DNA of 64,000 nt from Coprococcus eutactus (GCF_001404675.1 NZ_CYXU01000003.1:62001-126000), one strand, 5' to 3'; shown: positions 1 through 9,631, counted from the first letter of the stretch. Notes: generated from the sequence alone by a model not told the origin. Made by a program: numbers and translations.

Positions 1-822
1 TTCAAATAACGATCTTCCTGTCTCTATGTCAAACGGTCCGCTGTAGTGCCACTGCTCCTTGTGCTCCTCGGCTGGTGCATAACCCTTTCCCTTGAGGGTT
101 CTGATGTGGACCACAACAGGCTTCTTTGAATCTTTTACCTTCTGGAATGTGTCTATGAGGGCTGCCACATCATTGCCTTCGTGCACGTAATAATAATCAA
201 GTCCCATGGCGCGGAACAGATTGCACTCTGCTGTTCCCTTAGTATCTCTGAGTAATTTGAGATTTGTATAGAGTCCTCCGTGGTTCTCAGCTATGGACAT
301 ATCGTTGTCATTTACAACTATGATGAGGTTGCCATCCAGTTCTTTAGCGTAGTCCAAGCCTTCAAGGGCCTCTCCTCCTGACAGGGAGCCATCACCTATC
401 ACCGCTATCACATTTCCCTCTGCGCCCTGAAGGTCCCTTGCCTTTGCAAGACCTGCAGCCAGACTGATGGATGTTGAGGTATGTCCAACCGTGAAGAAAT
501 CGTGCTCGCTCTCATGCGGGTTGCTGTAACCAGTCACATCATCATAGTGCTCCTCATAGAGGTATGCATCCTTTCTTCCAGTAAGCATCTTGTGCGGATA
601 GCTCTGGTGTGACACGTCATACACAATCTTATCCTTAGGTGACTCAAATACATAGTGAAGTGCTATGGTTGCCTCAACCATACCAAAGTTCGGTCCAAAA
701 TGTCCGCCGTGCTTGCTGGCTCTGATGAGAAGTGCATGTCTCATCTCGTCTGCAAGTGTTCCCATCTCGTCTACTGTCAGTTTCTTTACATCCTGTGGTC
801 CGTTGATATTTTCAATATACAT
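1..822 (-). CDS. 1-deoxy-D-xylulose-5-phosphate synthase family protein (N-terminal part)
   Basis: Translating the minus strand gives 274 residues from an ATG with a CAGGAGG ribosome site; the frame runs off the left edge, so the C-terminal part is missing. The sequence follows the thiamine-diphosphate half of DXS: SKHGGHFGPNFG, VYDVSHQSYPHKMLTGR, the TPP/Mg motif AVIGDGSLSGGEALEG and VVNDNDMSI. DXS condenses pyruvate and glyceraldehyde 3-phosphate to start the MEP isoprenoid and thiamine/pyridoxal routes. Several positions differ from canonical DXS (for example DVSHQSYPHK for the usual DVGHQ-Y-HK, and the DAYLYEEHYDDVTGYSNPHE stretch), so it may be a divergent paralogue rather than the main enzyme. 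It starts 21 bases after a MerR gene and is probably co-transcribed with it. Confidence 0.85.
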   Translation of the reverse strand, partial: MYIENINGPQDVKKLTVDEMGTLADEMRHALLIRASKHGGHFGPNFGMVEATIALHYVFESPKDKIVYDVSHQSYPHKMLTGRKDAYLYEEHYDDVTGYSNPHESEHDFFTVGHTSTSISLAAGLAKARDLQGAEGNVIAVIGDGSLSGGEALEGLDYAKELDGNLIIVVNDNDMSIAENHGGLYTNLKLLRDTKGTAECNLFRAMGLDYYYVHEGNDVAALIDTFQKVKDSKKPVVVHIRTLKGKGYAPAEEHKEQWHYSGPFDIETGRSLFE

Positions 823-843
823 TTTTTCTTTATCCTCCTGTTT

Positions 844-1248
844 TTACATAGTGCATTCGCCATCGGTAATTTTCCCGTCCCATACAAGCTTGCCGGTCTT
901 CACGGCCTCCTCATATTTGGATATCTTGTAATGTAATCTATCCATGGTGGCTTCAATCTGTTTTCTCTGCTCCTCAAGTTTCTCATACTGCTCCTTAAGG
1001 AGATCCAGCCTCGCGCCAAATGTAGCATCTCCCATCTGGAACAGTTTTACATATTCAATAAGCGCCTCTATCGGAACACCAGCATTTCTCATGCATACAG
1101 TGTGTTCAACCCAATCGACATCCTTTTCCTGATAATCTCTGTTGCCACTGGCATTTCTCGCTACAGGAGGGATAAGCCCGACCCTCTCGTAATACCTGAG
1201 CGTATCAGCGGTGATATCAAACTTTTCACTTACCTCTTTGATAGTCAT
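844..1248 (-). CDS. MerR family transcriptional regulator
   Basis: A 134-residue MerR-type regulator. The N-terminal winged helix is clear: MTIKEVSEKFDITADTLRYY then ERVGLIPP, followed by the RNASGNRDY wing. A long dimerisation coiled coil rich in E, K and Q fills residues 75-115 (KEQYEKLEEQRKQIEATMDR). The size and the IEALIEYVKLFQMGDATF stretch fit the AdhR/NmlR-like aldehyde-responsive branch. No metal-binding cysteine pair typical of MerR, CueR or ZntR is seen; the only cysteines are one mid-chain and one near the C-terminus. It lies directly upstream of the DXS-like gene on the same strand, so it may control that gene. Confidence 0.85.
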   Translation of the reverse strand: MTIKEVSEKFDITADTLRYYERVGLIPPVARNASGNRDYQEKDVDWVEHTVCMRNAGVPIEALIEYVKLFQMGDATFGARLDLLKEQYEKLEEQRKQIEATMDRLHYKISKYEEAVKTGKLVWDGKITDGECTM

Positions 1249-1381
1249 ATTGCCACCTCTTTCCTAATTTCAAGAAAACCTTTCTATTTATAGCTATATG
1301 CACTCACACAATACCTATATGTTACATTGAATATATCACTTGGAGCTCACTCCAAGTCAACCCCCAATTTTCACCCCTTAT

Positions 1382-1403
1382 GGGGACGGAGGTGCCTGAC
1401 CCC
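1382..1403. repeat. Dispersed GGGGACGGAGG repeat, copy 1
   Basis: A 22-base imperfect inverted repeat beginning GGGGACGGAGGTGCC and ending TGACCCC. The same GGGGACGGAGGT core recurs at 9741-9760. Both copies sit at the 3' side of a short XRE-regulator gene on the minus strand. The function is unknown; it looks like a short dispersed palindromic element. Confidence 0.6.
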
Positions 1404-1413
1404 ATACAGGATA

Positions 1414-1454
1414 TAAAAGAGGCGGGCAACGTAGTTACCGCTGTCCGCCTTTAT
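1414..1454 (-). terminator. Hairpin terminator after the first XRE gene
   Basis: The arms AGGCGGGCA (1420-1428) and TGTCCGCCT (1442-1450) pair around a 13-base loop, with A/T-rich tracts on both sides (ATAAAAG and TTTATAT). It lies 26 bases past the stop of the minus-strand XRE gene and probably ends its transcript; it could act in both directions. Confidence 0.6.
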
Positions 1455-1479
1455 ATACATGAATATGTAAATTTTTATG

Positions 1480-1734
1480 CTACGCACTGATTCCAACTGT
1501 CGAGCAGATGTTTACTGCAATGATATCATCCACTGTTACACCAAAGATGGCGGCCAGAATGATCAGGTTGTCTACGGTTGGCATAGCCATACCCTTCTGC
1601 CACTTGTATATCGCATTTGGAGTGGCAAATCCAAATATATCCTGCAGATCCTTTACAGAAAAACCTGCATTCTGTCTAAGCTTCACAATATTTCTGCCTG
1701 TTCCTGTCATGTCAATTGTTGGTACATTACACAT
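1480..1734 (-). CDS. Short XRE family helix-turn-helix regulator
   Basis: An 84-residue protein with a GGGAGGGAAGTATT leader before its ATG. It is one HTH_XRE fold: GRNIVKLRQNAGFSVKDLQ, then DIFGFATPNAIYKWQKG and MAMPTVDNLIILAAIFGVTV. The recognition helix segment AIYKWQKG is shared with the paralogue at 9736-10053 (SIYKWQRG), and both proteins share the N-terminal IDxxxTGxxI pattern. No effector domain is present. It stands alone between a terminator and a small decayed ORF, so no target can be proposed; autoregulation is typical of the family. Confidence 0.8.
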   Translation of the reverse strand: MCNVPTIDMTGTGRNIVKLRQNAGFSVKDLQDIFGFATPNAIYKWQKGMAMPTVDNLIILAAIFGVTVDDIIAVNICSTVGISA

Positions 1735-1821
1735 AATACTTCCCTCCCAAAATTCTCATCTCATCTGCATTGCTACAATTGTGACAGATTTCTTCTTCAC
1801 AAAGACGAGTTAAAAAACACG

Positions 1822-1876
1822 CAAAAAACGCCCATCCACATGAATACTTCTATAATACTCACATGGATGGACGCTT
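1822..1876 (-). terminator. Hairpin terminator between the small ORF and the XRE gene
   Basis: The arms CGCCCATCCACATG (1829-1842) and CATGGATGGACG (1862-1873) pair with one bulge. In minus-strand reading the hairpin is followed by a TTTTTT run (1823-1828). It follows the possible small gene at 1886-2133. Confidence 0.6.
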
Positions 1877-1885
1877 TTTCGTACA

Positions 1886-2133
1886 TCATGATTCCAATCT
1901 ATAAATGCTGATAGATCTGGCTGATCTCAGTCTATCGAAACCTATCTGATCTGTTATGTATTTGCTCAGATCATTCAGGTCAGCATATTTGTATGATCAT
2001 GTTCCGTACGCTCTCGCCCTGTACCATATGAGTACATATGTTCACGCAGCTTATCATCTGTATATAAAGTATTCCCTGCCACATCACTATTAAACTCTCG
2101 GGTTATGTATTTAGCGAAAACTATACTTAACAT
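1886..2133 (-). pseudogene. Small ORF with ribosome site, possibly frameshifted
   Basis: An ATG at 2133 follows the ribosome-site-like sequence AGGAAAGGAAAGAATC and opens a 52-codon frame (MLSIVFAKYITREFNSDVAG... ending NMLT, stop at 1975-1977). A second frame then carries on smoothly (KYADLNDLSKYITDQIGFDR...) to a stop at 1886-1888, just before a hairpin terminator. Both halves contain the word KYIT, so this is either one gene of about 80 codons broken by a frameshift or two tandem tiny genes. The product is not recognised. Confidence 0.35.
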
Positions 2134-2251
2134 GATTCTTTCCTTTCCTGACTACCCTTCCGGGTTCCTTTTCCTAAGTCATTTTTTATTGGTGTGTCCT
2201 GATTTTCTTCTTTTATTTGACCACCTAAACTGTACTCTACCACAAATATAA

Positions 2252-2692
2252 TTATTTGTCATTACACCGCTGGTATAAAATCATTTTATCCCCGGACCGA
2301 CCTTTATCCCCGGCTGCTTCAAGCTCACTCACTATCCAGGTCATGATAACATCCACCAGATACTCCTGCTGTCTTGGACCAAGCTCCACTCCCGGGGCAA
2401 ATGTATGCCACTTACGTATGCATTCCCGGCAGCATGTAGCCGTCGCATGCTGTGCCACAAATACCGGATGTCCCCGCATGGGAGTCTGCTTTCCGTCATT
2501 TGGTATGAATGCCGGAGCTTCCCTCTGCGCTATGAAATCCCGTGCATGCTGTCTTATGGTATCCAGCCCCTTTTCATGTATATAGTCGATATCTTTCTGT
2601 GTCAAATGAAATCCACTGCGAAATTTCGACCTTCCCAGACGTTCAAAAAGCCGGGCGTACCATTCTTCCTTTGTCAACCCTATCATCTCCAT
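2252..2692 (-). CDS. DUF4186 domain-containing protein
   Basis: A 146-residue protein closely following the DUF4186 family: FERLGRSKFRSGFHLTQKD, then GLDTIRQHARDFIAQR, APAFIPNDGKQTPMRGHPVF and VAQHATATCCRECIRKWH. The last block carries the HATATCC..C and KWH residues that could bind a metal; this is an inference from their spacing. No signal peptide or membrane segment is seen. The family is widespread and uncharacterised. The C-terminal tail of about 20 residues (AAGDKGRSGDKMILYQRCND) extends beyond the usual domain end. It appears to be a single-gene unit. Confidence 0.85.
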   Translation of the reverse strand: MEMIGLTKEEWYARLFERLGRSKFRSGFHLTQKDIDYIHEKGLDTIRQHARDFIAQREAPAFIPNDGKQTPMRGHPVFVAQHATATCCRECIRKWHTFAPGVELGPRQQEYLVDVIMTWIVSELEAAGDKGRSGDKMILYQRCNDK

Positions 2693-2727
2693 GTAATTCT
2701 ATAACAGAAAGTCTCTACAACTCTTCA

Positions 2728-3111
2728 TCATTTCTCACAGAAAAATTCTATCTCCTCGCCAAGCGGTCCTCGGCAGAACGCGATCCTTGCCGGAAACCTT
2801 GGATCCGACTGGATCTCTATGTCCTTTGGCTCTACAAACACCTCATATCCTGCCTTTCTCACTGCCGAAACACAGGCATCCACATCCTCTGTGGCAAATG
2901 CAAAATGTCTTATATTTCCCTGCGGAAGCGGTGACTCACCATCCTCAAACACCTCGATGATGCCATCTCCAGTGTCAAACATGATCCCGCCATCCCATTT
3001 TCTCGCAACTGAAAGTCCCAATATATCACCATAAAACTCTGCTACATTCTTATACTCTTCGCTGCTGCAGCACTTAAGTGCCACATGATGTATTCCTTTT
3101 ATAAGCGCCAT
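2728..3111 (-). CDS. VOC family protein (glyoxalase/bleomycin-resistance fold)
   Basis: A 127-residue vicinal-oxygen-chelate protein. It begins MALIKGIHHVALKC with the first metal-ligand histidine, continues with FYGDILGLSVARKW, has a second half RHFAFATEDVDACVSAVRKA, and ends FCRGPLGEEIEFFCEK with the expected C-terminal glutamate. This is the two-beta-alpha-beta-beta-beta arrangement of one VOC unit, which usually dimerises and binds a divalent metal. The substrate cannot be read from sequence; lactoylglutathione lyase, dioxygenase and antibiotic-binding members share the fold. It is transcribed divergently from the serpin gene. Confidence 0.85.
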   Translation of the reverse strand: MALIKGIHHVALKCCSSEEYKNVAEFYGDILGLSVARKWDGGIMFDTGDGIIEVFEDGESPLPQGNIRHFAFATEDVDACVSAVRKAGYEVFVEPKDIEIQSDPRFPARIAFCRGPLGEEIEFFCEK

Positions 3112-3369
3112 CGTATTGCCTCCTTATGAAAACTGATTCTAAAAGCTGATTGAACCTTTATGATTAATATATATCTAATCCGTGCATTTTCCAAGTTCAT
3201 TGTTCACTATCTCACGAATCTCATATAAAAACCTCTCATATAAAAATTTGTTGAAAAAGTCCACAAAAAAGCTCTTGATACTCGTATATATATTGAGAGT
3301 TAATGATATACCAGTTACAATAAGTCATCGGGACGATACGATGGGCTTTACAATAAGGAGGTTTCAACT

Positions 3370-4665
3370 ATGAAAAAACGAATGACAGCTTTACTACTCA
3401 GCGCCTGTATGTGTGCAGGTCTTGCCGGCTGCGGCACAAATACACCGGGGAATAATCCCGGTCACACCAAAACTGATTCGTCGGTCACTTCCCTCACTGA
3501 CAACATCACTGTGACTCCGGTCAAAACGGATATAACATCATTTGACCAGCTAAAGAACGGAATCAATGAATTCTCTATGAATATGTATTCTGCACTTCCA
3601 GCTGACGAGAACATATTTTACTCGCCTTACAGCATTGCAAGTGCACTGTCCATGCTGGATGTAGGTGCCGGCGGTACAACAAAAAATGAGCTAGAAAACG
3701 CTCTCGGCATAACAGATCTTGACGAGTGGAATGCTGAAATGAAGACATATCTGTCAAAAGACTGGTCACAGAATACATTTGTCAACACAGCAAATTCAGT
3801 ATGGATGAACAAGGATACATCCTGGTCAGCTGACATAGAAAAGGATTTCCTTACACCTGCCAAAGATTACTACTCAGGTGAGGTGTATGAAGCAGACTTC
3901 AACGGTCAGCCGGACAAAGTTGTACAGAATGTCAACAATTGGGTCAGCACAAACACTAACAAGATGATCCCTGAAATCTTAAAGGAGATTCCTGGTGGAA
4001 CCGTGATGATGCTCATAAACGCAGTTTACTTCGAGGGGAAATGGGATACTCCTTTTACCGAGGATAAAACTTTTCAGAGCAGCTTCTACGGAACCGACAA
4101 GGAAAGCGTTGTTGATATGATGCATCTCTACGGTGAGCACTTCACATACATGGACAACGGTGAGATCAAAGGAATCACTCTTCCATACGACGGCGACAAT
4201 GTTGTCATGAAGGTGTTCATGCCAACCGCCGATGACGGAGACATAAATGAACTCTTTGACAAACTAAGCAACGAAGAAAAACAGAAGCTCATCGACTCTC
4301 TGGATAATGCCAACAACGTAGAGATCGATACACTCCAGCTCCCAAAATTCACAGATGAGCAGAGCATTGACGGTCTCGATGAAATTCTTCAGAACATGGG
4401 AATAAGATCTGCATATTCAGACAGCGCAGACTTCTCCAAGATTGCCGACGGAATCGCAGTCTCATCTGTAAATCACAGGGCAAAGGTTATCGTGGACGAG
4501 AACGGAACCAAGGCCGCAGCAGAGACAGACATCATGGTCAAGGAAACAGCAATGATGCCAAGTGAAGAAACATATAACTTTATTGTGGACAAGCCATTTG
4601 TGTATGTGATTGAAGATCAGAGCACAGGAATGATCCTGTTCATGGGCAGGGTGAATTCGCTGTAA
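3370..4665 (+). CDS. Serpin family protease inhibitor, secreted lipoprotein
   Basis: A 431-residue protein with an AAGGAGG site eight bases before its ATG. A lipoprotein signal peptide ends at LAGC with Cys21 as the lipidation site, followed by a Thr/Pro/Asn-rich linker. The serpin core (about residues 60-431) shows LINAVYFEGKWDTPF, the hinge ENGTKAAAETD and the C-terminal PFVYVIEDQSTGMILFMGRV. The hinge (G-T-K-A-A-A) fits an inhibitory serpin able to insert its reactive loop. The loop (KETAMMPSEE region) looks several residues longer than that of alpha-1-antitrypsin, so the P1 residue cannot be fixed; T-A or M-M are candidates. It probably inhibits host or competitor serine or cysteine proteases at the cell surface. 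It is a lone plus-strand gene with its own terminator. Confidence 0.95.
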   Translation: MKKRMTALLLSACMCAGLAGCGTNTPGNNPGHTKTDSSVTSLTDNITVTPVKTDITSFDQLKNGINEFSMNMYSALPADENIFYSPYSIASALSMLDVGAGGTTKNELENALGITDLDEWNAEMKTYLSKDWSQNTFVNTANSVWMNKDTSWSADIEKDFLTPAKDYYSGEVYEADFNGQPDKVVQNVNNWVSTNTNKMIPEILKEIPGGTVMMLINAVYFEGKWDTPFTEDKTFQSSFYGTDKESVVDMMHLYGEHFTYMDNGEIKGITLPYDGDNVVMKVFMPTADDGDINELFDKLSNEEKQKLIDSLDNANNVEIDTLQLPKFTDEQSIDGLDEILQNMGIRSAYSDSADFSKIADGIAVSSVNHRAKVIVDENGTKAAAETDIMVKETAMMPSEETYNFIVDKPFVYVIEDQSTGMILFMGRVNSL

Positions 4666-4758
4666 TTTTTGATTATCGACACATACCAGGACTTGCTTCA
4701 GCAGCTTTTACTCGCAAAAAATGGAACATTTTCACTTTTCTTTGCGAATATCAAAAAA

Positions 4759-4792
4759 GCACACAAGATCTCAAAATCTTGTGTGCTTTTTT
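4759..4792 (+). terminator. Rho-independent terminator after the serpin gene
   Basis: A perfect 11-base stem GCACACAAGAT (4759-4769) / ATCTTGTGTGC (4776-4786) is followed by TTTTTT and preceded by AAAAAA, so it can serve both the serpin gene and the converging signal-peptidase remnant. Confidence 0.9.
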
Positions 4793-4803
4793 CTATAGGC
4801 CCG

Positions 4804-5292
4804 CTATTCCGACTTTCTCTCTGAATTCTCATTGGATTCTGTCGTGTCACCTGTTTCTCTGAGATTCTTCTCTCTTATATACTGAATAGCCTCTTTTACG
4901 GCTGCTTCCTCCTCATCCTTTGCTATCTTTCTTGCATAGGATACAGTCTTTACTAGGTTGGCTATGAGTATAATGGCAAGCGGAACAAGAATTATGGGTA
5001 CAAATATAAGTGGGTTAGACACAAGCCTCACTATCTTGCCAAGTATGAGTGACGACCACACCACCCTGCCAAGTAGGTCTCTTGAGTCCACATCATAACG
5101 GTCCACCACATTATTGGCGTCGCCCTTTGTAATATACCTATAATTATTACCATCCGTCTCTATCGAGACAACTCTATGTGTATTTACCGCACCAGAAAGA
5201 GCCGGATCCGATGAATAAAATGATATGACATCATTCTCCTTTATGGCTGATGGATCTGTCTGCTTAACAATTGCCTAGTCTCCCCCATTTTT
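4804..5292 (-). pseudogene. Truncated SipW-type signal peptidase I
   Basis: The minus-strand frame reads AIVKQTDPSAIKENDVISFY, NTHRVVSIETDGNNYRYITK and GDANNVVDRYDVDSRDLLGR, the second half of an archaeal/SipW-like S26B signal peptidase, then a C-terminal membrane segment (LIFVPIILVPLAIILIANLV) and a charged tail. The part holding the catalytic SGSMEP serine is absent. Just upstream the same frame gives GGD, then an amber codon (5275-5277), then AIVK, where the family has GDLVIVK; further upstream is AT-rich sequence with more stops. The surviving 101-codon open frame starting at 5109 lacks the active site. Likely a dead remnant of a processing peptidase. Confidence 0.75.
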
Positions 5293-5442
5293 CAAATAAT
5301 ACAATATTGTATATCATAATGACGTATTATTATATGGGAAAATGTCAAGTATTCATGTATTAGTAATCTGTTTTTGTGCATATTGCAATATTGCATATGT
5401 GCACTATGTTCTACATTCTATCGTCTTGTGAAAATATCGGAC

Positions 5443-7710
5443 CTACTGAGCGGTTGTCACACGGCACCAGTCAAGTACAGCCGAGTAAGAAGCCATCACA
5501 CTCTCATGCATCTTGCAGATCATATCCACATCAAGTTCTTTAACCGCATTCTCCAGCTCCTGCGCCTCATCGCCCAGCTCCATGGCTCCGATCGTTCTGG
5601 ATGTACTTTTTACCGTATGTATCAATATCCTGTAACCGTCCCAATCTTTTTCATCATAAGCCCTCTGTATCTCTGCGCGCTTGTCGTCAGCTGCATACAT
5701 TGATATGATTTCTTTCAAAAAGTCTTCACTGCCCCCGCAGTATGTAAGACCTTTCTCGTGGTCAATGTGAACTTCTTTCCAGGATGTGTCTGAATTCTGT
5801 TTTTCCATAACACCTGCGGTGTCGTCTACGGTTCCGGCACCCATTGTTGGGCTTTCCCGATCTTCATCACATACCGTCGGATCCACCAGCTTATCCTCAG
5901 GTATATATATCATCAGGATATCTTCCAGCACCTCCGGCTGCACAGGCTTGCTGATATAATCCTTAAATCCTTCCGCCAGATACATCTCTCTTGCACCCAT
6001 GACAGCATTTGCAGTCATGACTATATATGTACTCCTGCCACACAGGCTGTCGCGCATGAGCATAGCACGGTGAAATGTCTCCATGCCATCCATCTCAGGC
6101 ATCATGTGATCCATAAGGATGATATCATACCTGTACTTTTTTATAAGCTCCAGACACTCGGCACCGCTGGCACAGGTCGAAACCTTCATACGTGTAGGCT
6201 TAAGCATCATCTTGATAACTTTCAGATTCATGACATTGTCATCTACAACAAGAACACTGACATCCGGGGCACACAATTTGCTCTTATACGTCTTTCTCTC
6301 CTTCATATACTGTCTGTACCTGTCCTTAAAATCGCCTATTCTCTCATCGGACAGACGTTCCTGGCTGATTTTTACCACAAATGTAGTTCCATGTCCATAC
6401 TTACTATGGCAGGTTATACTTCCACCCATCATTTCCACAAGGTGATATGTGATGGCCAGCCCGAGTCCTGTCCCCTCTATAGATCGGTTATTCGACAGAT
6501 CAAGCCGCTCAAAATCTTTGAAAAGTCTCTCCTGATCTTCCTCTTTTATTCCGATTCCAGTATCACGAACAGCCATGACCAGTTCCACATTACGGGGATC
6601 TGCACCATGATCCTCCATATGGACGGTCACTCTGATCGAACCTTTCTTCGTATACTTCACAGCATTTCCAATAAGATTTATCAGGATCCGGCATATTCTG
6701 GCGGAATCGCCTTTCAGATCATTGTACAAAATCTCCTGAACCTCGGCATCAAGCTCCAGATTCTTCTGTCTTGCTCTGGACTCCATAACAGACAACACAT
6801 TGCTGAGCAGCTGGCTGAAATGATATTCCTCATTGACTATCTCCATCCTGCCCGATTCTATCATGGAGAAATCCAGCACATCCCTAACCAGATCTACCAG
6901 GATATCACTTGAGCTCTGTATATCCCTGGCACATTTCATGGTTTGTTCCTCGTGTGTCTCTCTCATTATTATCTCATTCATCCCCACTATGGTATTTAGC
7001 GGAGTCCTGATCTCATGGGACATATGCGCAAGGAACTCGGATTTGGCATGGTTCGCCACATCAGCATCATCCTTCGCCCTGGTAAGCTCCTCATTTATCT
7101 GCTCTATCTCCTCTAGTTTACACTTGTATACGGCATTCTGGAATCTCACTATGGATCCGATAACTATGCCGAATATTATAAGGCTCTGGAGCATGTCTAC
7201 ATACACACTTCTCTCATTTGCCAATGGGATCACCAGTTCTGGGTATTTATACGAGACTATGTAACATGCAACCACCATTATGATCTGGACAGCCAGCATG
7301 ACATAGCAAAACACGCCATCTATCAGAAGGAATGAGAATATCATGCCTAAGCCAAACCAGAAACCCATACCGCTGTACGCTCCGCCCGAGGTGAAGAACA
7401 TCATCGGAAATGCCATCAAAGTTATAACAAAAACGATCACTATAGCACTCTGTCTCACCATCTTTTTTGCATTTGCAAGGTAAATGCATATGCCGAGCAC
7501 AGCCAACGCGCTCAATATGGCAACATCTTGTATAAGTGGAGTTTTGATGATCAGGCTCGCTATAAAGCTGATGATTCCGCCAACGGTGCCTCCACCTGTA
7601 ATTATATTAAATAGAAGCAGCTGCATGTCCGTATCATTGTTGAGCATCTTCTTCCAAGGTACAGCCTTTGAACTTTTTTTATCTGATTTCTCATTTACTA
7701 TCTTCCCCAA
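5443..7710 (-). CDS. Hybrid sensor histidine kinase with receiver and HPt domains
   Basis: A membrane-bound hybrid kinase. The order is: about six hydrophobic segments in the first 200 residues, a coiled coil ([20 protein letters not shown]), HisKA with [14 protein letters not shown], HATPase with [24 protein letters not shown] and GTGLGLAI, a receiver domain with [14 protein letters not shown], and a C-terminal HPt domain with [15 protein letters not shown]. The domains form a complete His-Asp-His relay inside one chain, so a separate output response regulator would be needed. The chosen TTG at 7710 follows a GGGGGG tract by five bases; an in-frame TTG at 7758 would overlap the upstream gene by 29 bases but has no ribosome site. 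It is the second gene of an operon with the HD-GYP gene. Confidence 0.9.
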   Translation of the reverse strand: MGKIVNEKSDKKSSKAVPWKKMLNNDTDMQLLLFNIITGGGTVGGIISFIASLIIKTPLIQDVAILSALAVLGICIYLANAKKMVRQSAIVIVFVITLMAFPMMFFTSGGAYSGMGFWFGLGMIFSFLLIDGVFCYVMLAVQIIMVVACYIVSYKYPELVIPLANERSVYVDMLQSLIIFGIVIGSIVRFQNAVYKCKLEEIEQINEELTRAKDDADVANHAKSEFLAHMSHEIRTPLNTIVGMNEIIMRETHEEQTMKCARDIQSSSDILVDLVRDVLDFSMIESGRMEIVNEEYHFSQLLSNVLSVMESRARQKNLELDAEVQEILYNDLKGDSARICRILINLIGNAVKYTKKGSIRVTVHMEDHGADPRNVELVMAVRDTGIGIKEEDQERLFKDFERLDLSNNRSIEGTGLGLAITYHLVEMMGGSITCHSKYGHGTTFVVKISQERLSDERIGDFKDRYRQYMKERKTYKSKLCAPDVSVLVVDDNVMNLKVIKMMLKPTRMKVSTCASGAECLELIKKYRYDIILMDHMMPEMDGMETFHRAMLMRDSLCGRSTYIVMTANAVMGAREMYLAEGFKDYISKPVQPEVLEDILMIYIPEDKLVDPTVCDEDRESPTMGAGTVDDTAGVMEKQNSDTSWKEVHIDHEKGLTYCGGSEDFLKEIISMYAADDKRAEIQRAYDEKDWDGYRILIHTVKSTSRTIGAMELGDEAQELENAVKELDVDMICKMHESVMASYSAVLDWCRVTTAQ

Positions 7711-7729
7711 AGTGTCCCCCCATCTGTAT

Positions 7730-9631
7730 TTAACCGATAACTCCGTACAAGGTCTCAAGGAAAACTATTGGAAGGAACGGCTTCGTAATATAATCCTCAA
7801 CCCCCATCTGTCTCGCTCTCTCTATCAGCTTATAATCCTTATAAGCTGTTACGAATATGACCGGTACGTCTGTGATCTTTCGTATCTCTTCCAGCGTCTG
7901 GAATCCATCCATGTCTGGCATCTCGATATCGAGCAATACTAGGTCTATCTGCTGATTTCCCACTATGTCTATGGCCTGCTTTCCGCTCTCAGCCGCAATG
8001 ACCTTGTAGAGAGGCTCGTTTTTGCAGATATTCTCTATAAGTCTGATATTTATCTTCTCGTCATCTACAACAAGGATATTGCTGACCATCTTCTCGACCT
8101 GTCTCATGTTGTAGTCTTCATCCTCATCAATCATACTGAGCATGACTTCTGCAATGTCCGGATCAAACTGACTGCCCTTGCCCTTCTCCATCTCATCGCG
8201 CACTATCTTCTGTGGCAGGGCGTATCTGTAGCTTCGGTTGGATGTCATGGCATCATAGCTGTCCGCCACCGCTATGATCCTTGCACACCTCGGTATATTT
8301 TCTCCCTTCAGCCCACTTGGATATCCTGTTCCATCGTACCTCTCGTGGTGATACTTTGCGCCCACCGCCAGTTCCGGAAATGCATTTATATTCTTGAGAA
8401 TATGGTATCCATTTACACAATGAAGCTTTATCATGGAGAATTCTTCATCCGTAAGTCTTCCCGGCTTGTTGATTATGTTGTCCGGAATACGTATCTTGCC
8501 CATATCATGAAGCAGTGCTATCTGATATATCTCGTCCTGCTCCCTGATTGTTCCGCCCATCCGCTTCACCAGCTCACGGCTGTATCTGGCAACACGCACG
8601 GAGTGGCCTTTTGTGTATTTGTCCTTTGCATCTATCGTCTTGGCAAATGCCTGCATGACCATATTATTCAGGTCTGTGAGTTCGTTATTTGTCTCATCGA
8701 GCTGGCTCATGATTGCATCCGTACTATTCTTGGATCTGGTACAGAAGAACACTATAATTATATATAAAACTATTCCAACGCCTATATCGTAGCCTATCAG
8801 GTTTCTTATTCCGTGGTACAGCTTCTCATTTGTGATGACCATGACCACATACCATTCATCAACTATGGAACAGCTGAAAACCGTCACCTTCTTGTCATCA
8901 ACAACCGCTTGAAATGGTTCGCCGTCATTGTCCGTTATGCCCTTCATGAGTGCAGACATTTCACCCTGAGTATAGTCCTGTCCTACATCTTTCTTGTCTG
9001 AATGGGTTATCACCAAGCCTGACTTGTCGCAGACGAATGCATATCCCTGACCATTTAATTTGATATTTTCCGTCTCAGCCTGTATTTGATCCAGAGTTAC
9101 ATCCAGAGATATTACGCTCACACCATCATAGAGTAACTGGCTGACTGACATCAGAATATCACCTGTCTGCGCATCGATGTACGGCTGGCCCAGGGTTGGC
9201 TGGCCGTCTGCCGCCACTGCTGCCTTGTACCATGCCCGCTCCTGAGGAACATAATCATCGTCGGGAACCCAGCCTATACCATCCAGGTATTCGCCGTTTA
9301 TAAAGCCATATACGCCTGTGAATGCAGCATCTATATCCTGGAGATAATAATCTGATTCATTTGTGAGAAAGTTCAGTATATCCTGCTCCGGCCTGCCTTC
9401 TCTCATCATATGCTCCACAGTGATCTTCGTAACTTCCACCGCATCCACGGCTCGATTCAGATACGAATTCATATATTCCTGCTCCTGCTTAACAGTCTCT
9501 GCCGCCAAAGCCAGAGTATCATTCACTGACTTCTTATAAAATGTCATGATCGTACACAACGACAGTACCACAATTGCCACAAAACTCACTATCAGCGTCA
9601 GTATATACTGCCTCTTGCTTGCATTCTTCAT
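7730..9631 (-). CDS. dCache sensor, HD-GYP phosphodiesterase and receiver protein
   Basis: A 633-residue protein. Residues 10-30 and about 275-298 are membrane helices flanking an extracellular dCache-type sensor ([36 protein letters not shown]). The HD-GYP domain (about 325-490) shows [46 protein letters not shown] and [10 protein letters not shown], so it should hydrolyse cyclic di-GMP. A receiver domain follows (about 515-633): [34 protein letters not shown] and YITKPF. A receiver placed after the HD-GYP domain on a membrane sensor is less common than the usual receiver-first order. It is the first gene of a two-gene operon; its receiver is an obvious candidate partner for the HPt domain of the downstream kinase (inference). 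Confidence 0.92.
   Translation of the reverse strand: MKNASKRQYILTLIVSFVAIVVLSLCTIMTFYKKSVNDTLALAAETVKQEQEYMNSYLNRAVDAVEVTKITVEHMMREGRPEQDILNFLTNESDYYLQDIDAAFTGVYGFINGEYLDGIGWVPDDDYVPQERAWYKAAVAADGQPTLGQPYIDAQTGDILMSVSQLLYDGVSVISLDVTLDQIQAETENIKLNGQGYAFVCDKSGLVITHSDKKDVGQDYTQGEMSALMKGITDNDGEPFQAVVDDKKVTVFSCSIVDEWYVVMVITNEKLYHGIRNLIGYDIGVGIVLYIIIVFFCTRSKNSTDAIMSQLDETNNELTDLNNMVMQAFAKTIDAKDKYTKGHSVRVARYSRELVKRMGGTIREQDEIYQIALLHDMGKIRIPDNIINKPGRLTDEEFSMIKLHCVNGYHILKNINAFPELAVGAKYHHERYDGTGYPSGLKGENIPRCARIIAVADSYDAMTSNRSYRYALPQKIVRDEMEKGKGSQFDPDIAEVMLSMIDEDEDYNMRQVEKMVSNILVVDDEKINIRLIENICKNEPLYKVIAAESGKQAIDIVGNQQIDLVLLDIEMPDMDGFQTLEEIRKITDVPVIFVTAYKDYKLIERARQMGVEDYITKPFLPIVFLETLYGVIG

Noticed and set aside
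6070-6912. Long plus-strand open frame (280 codons) opposite the histidine kinase
   Set aside because: It is a shadow of the clear kinase gene. It has no domains and no ribosome site.
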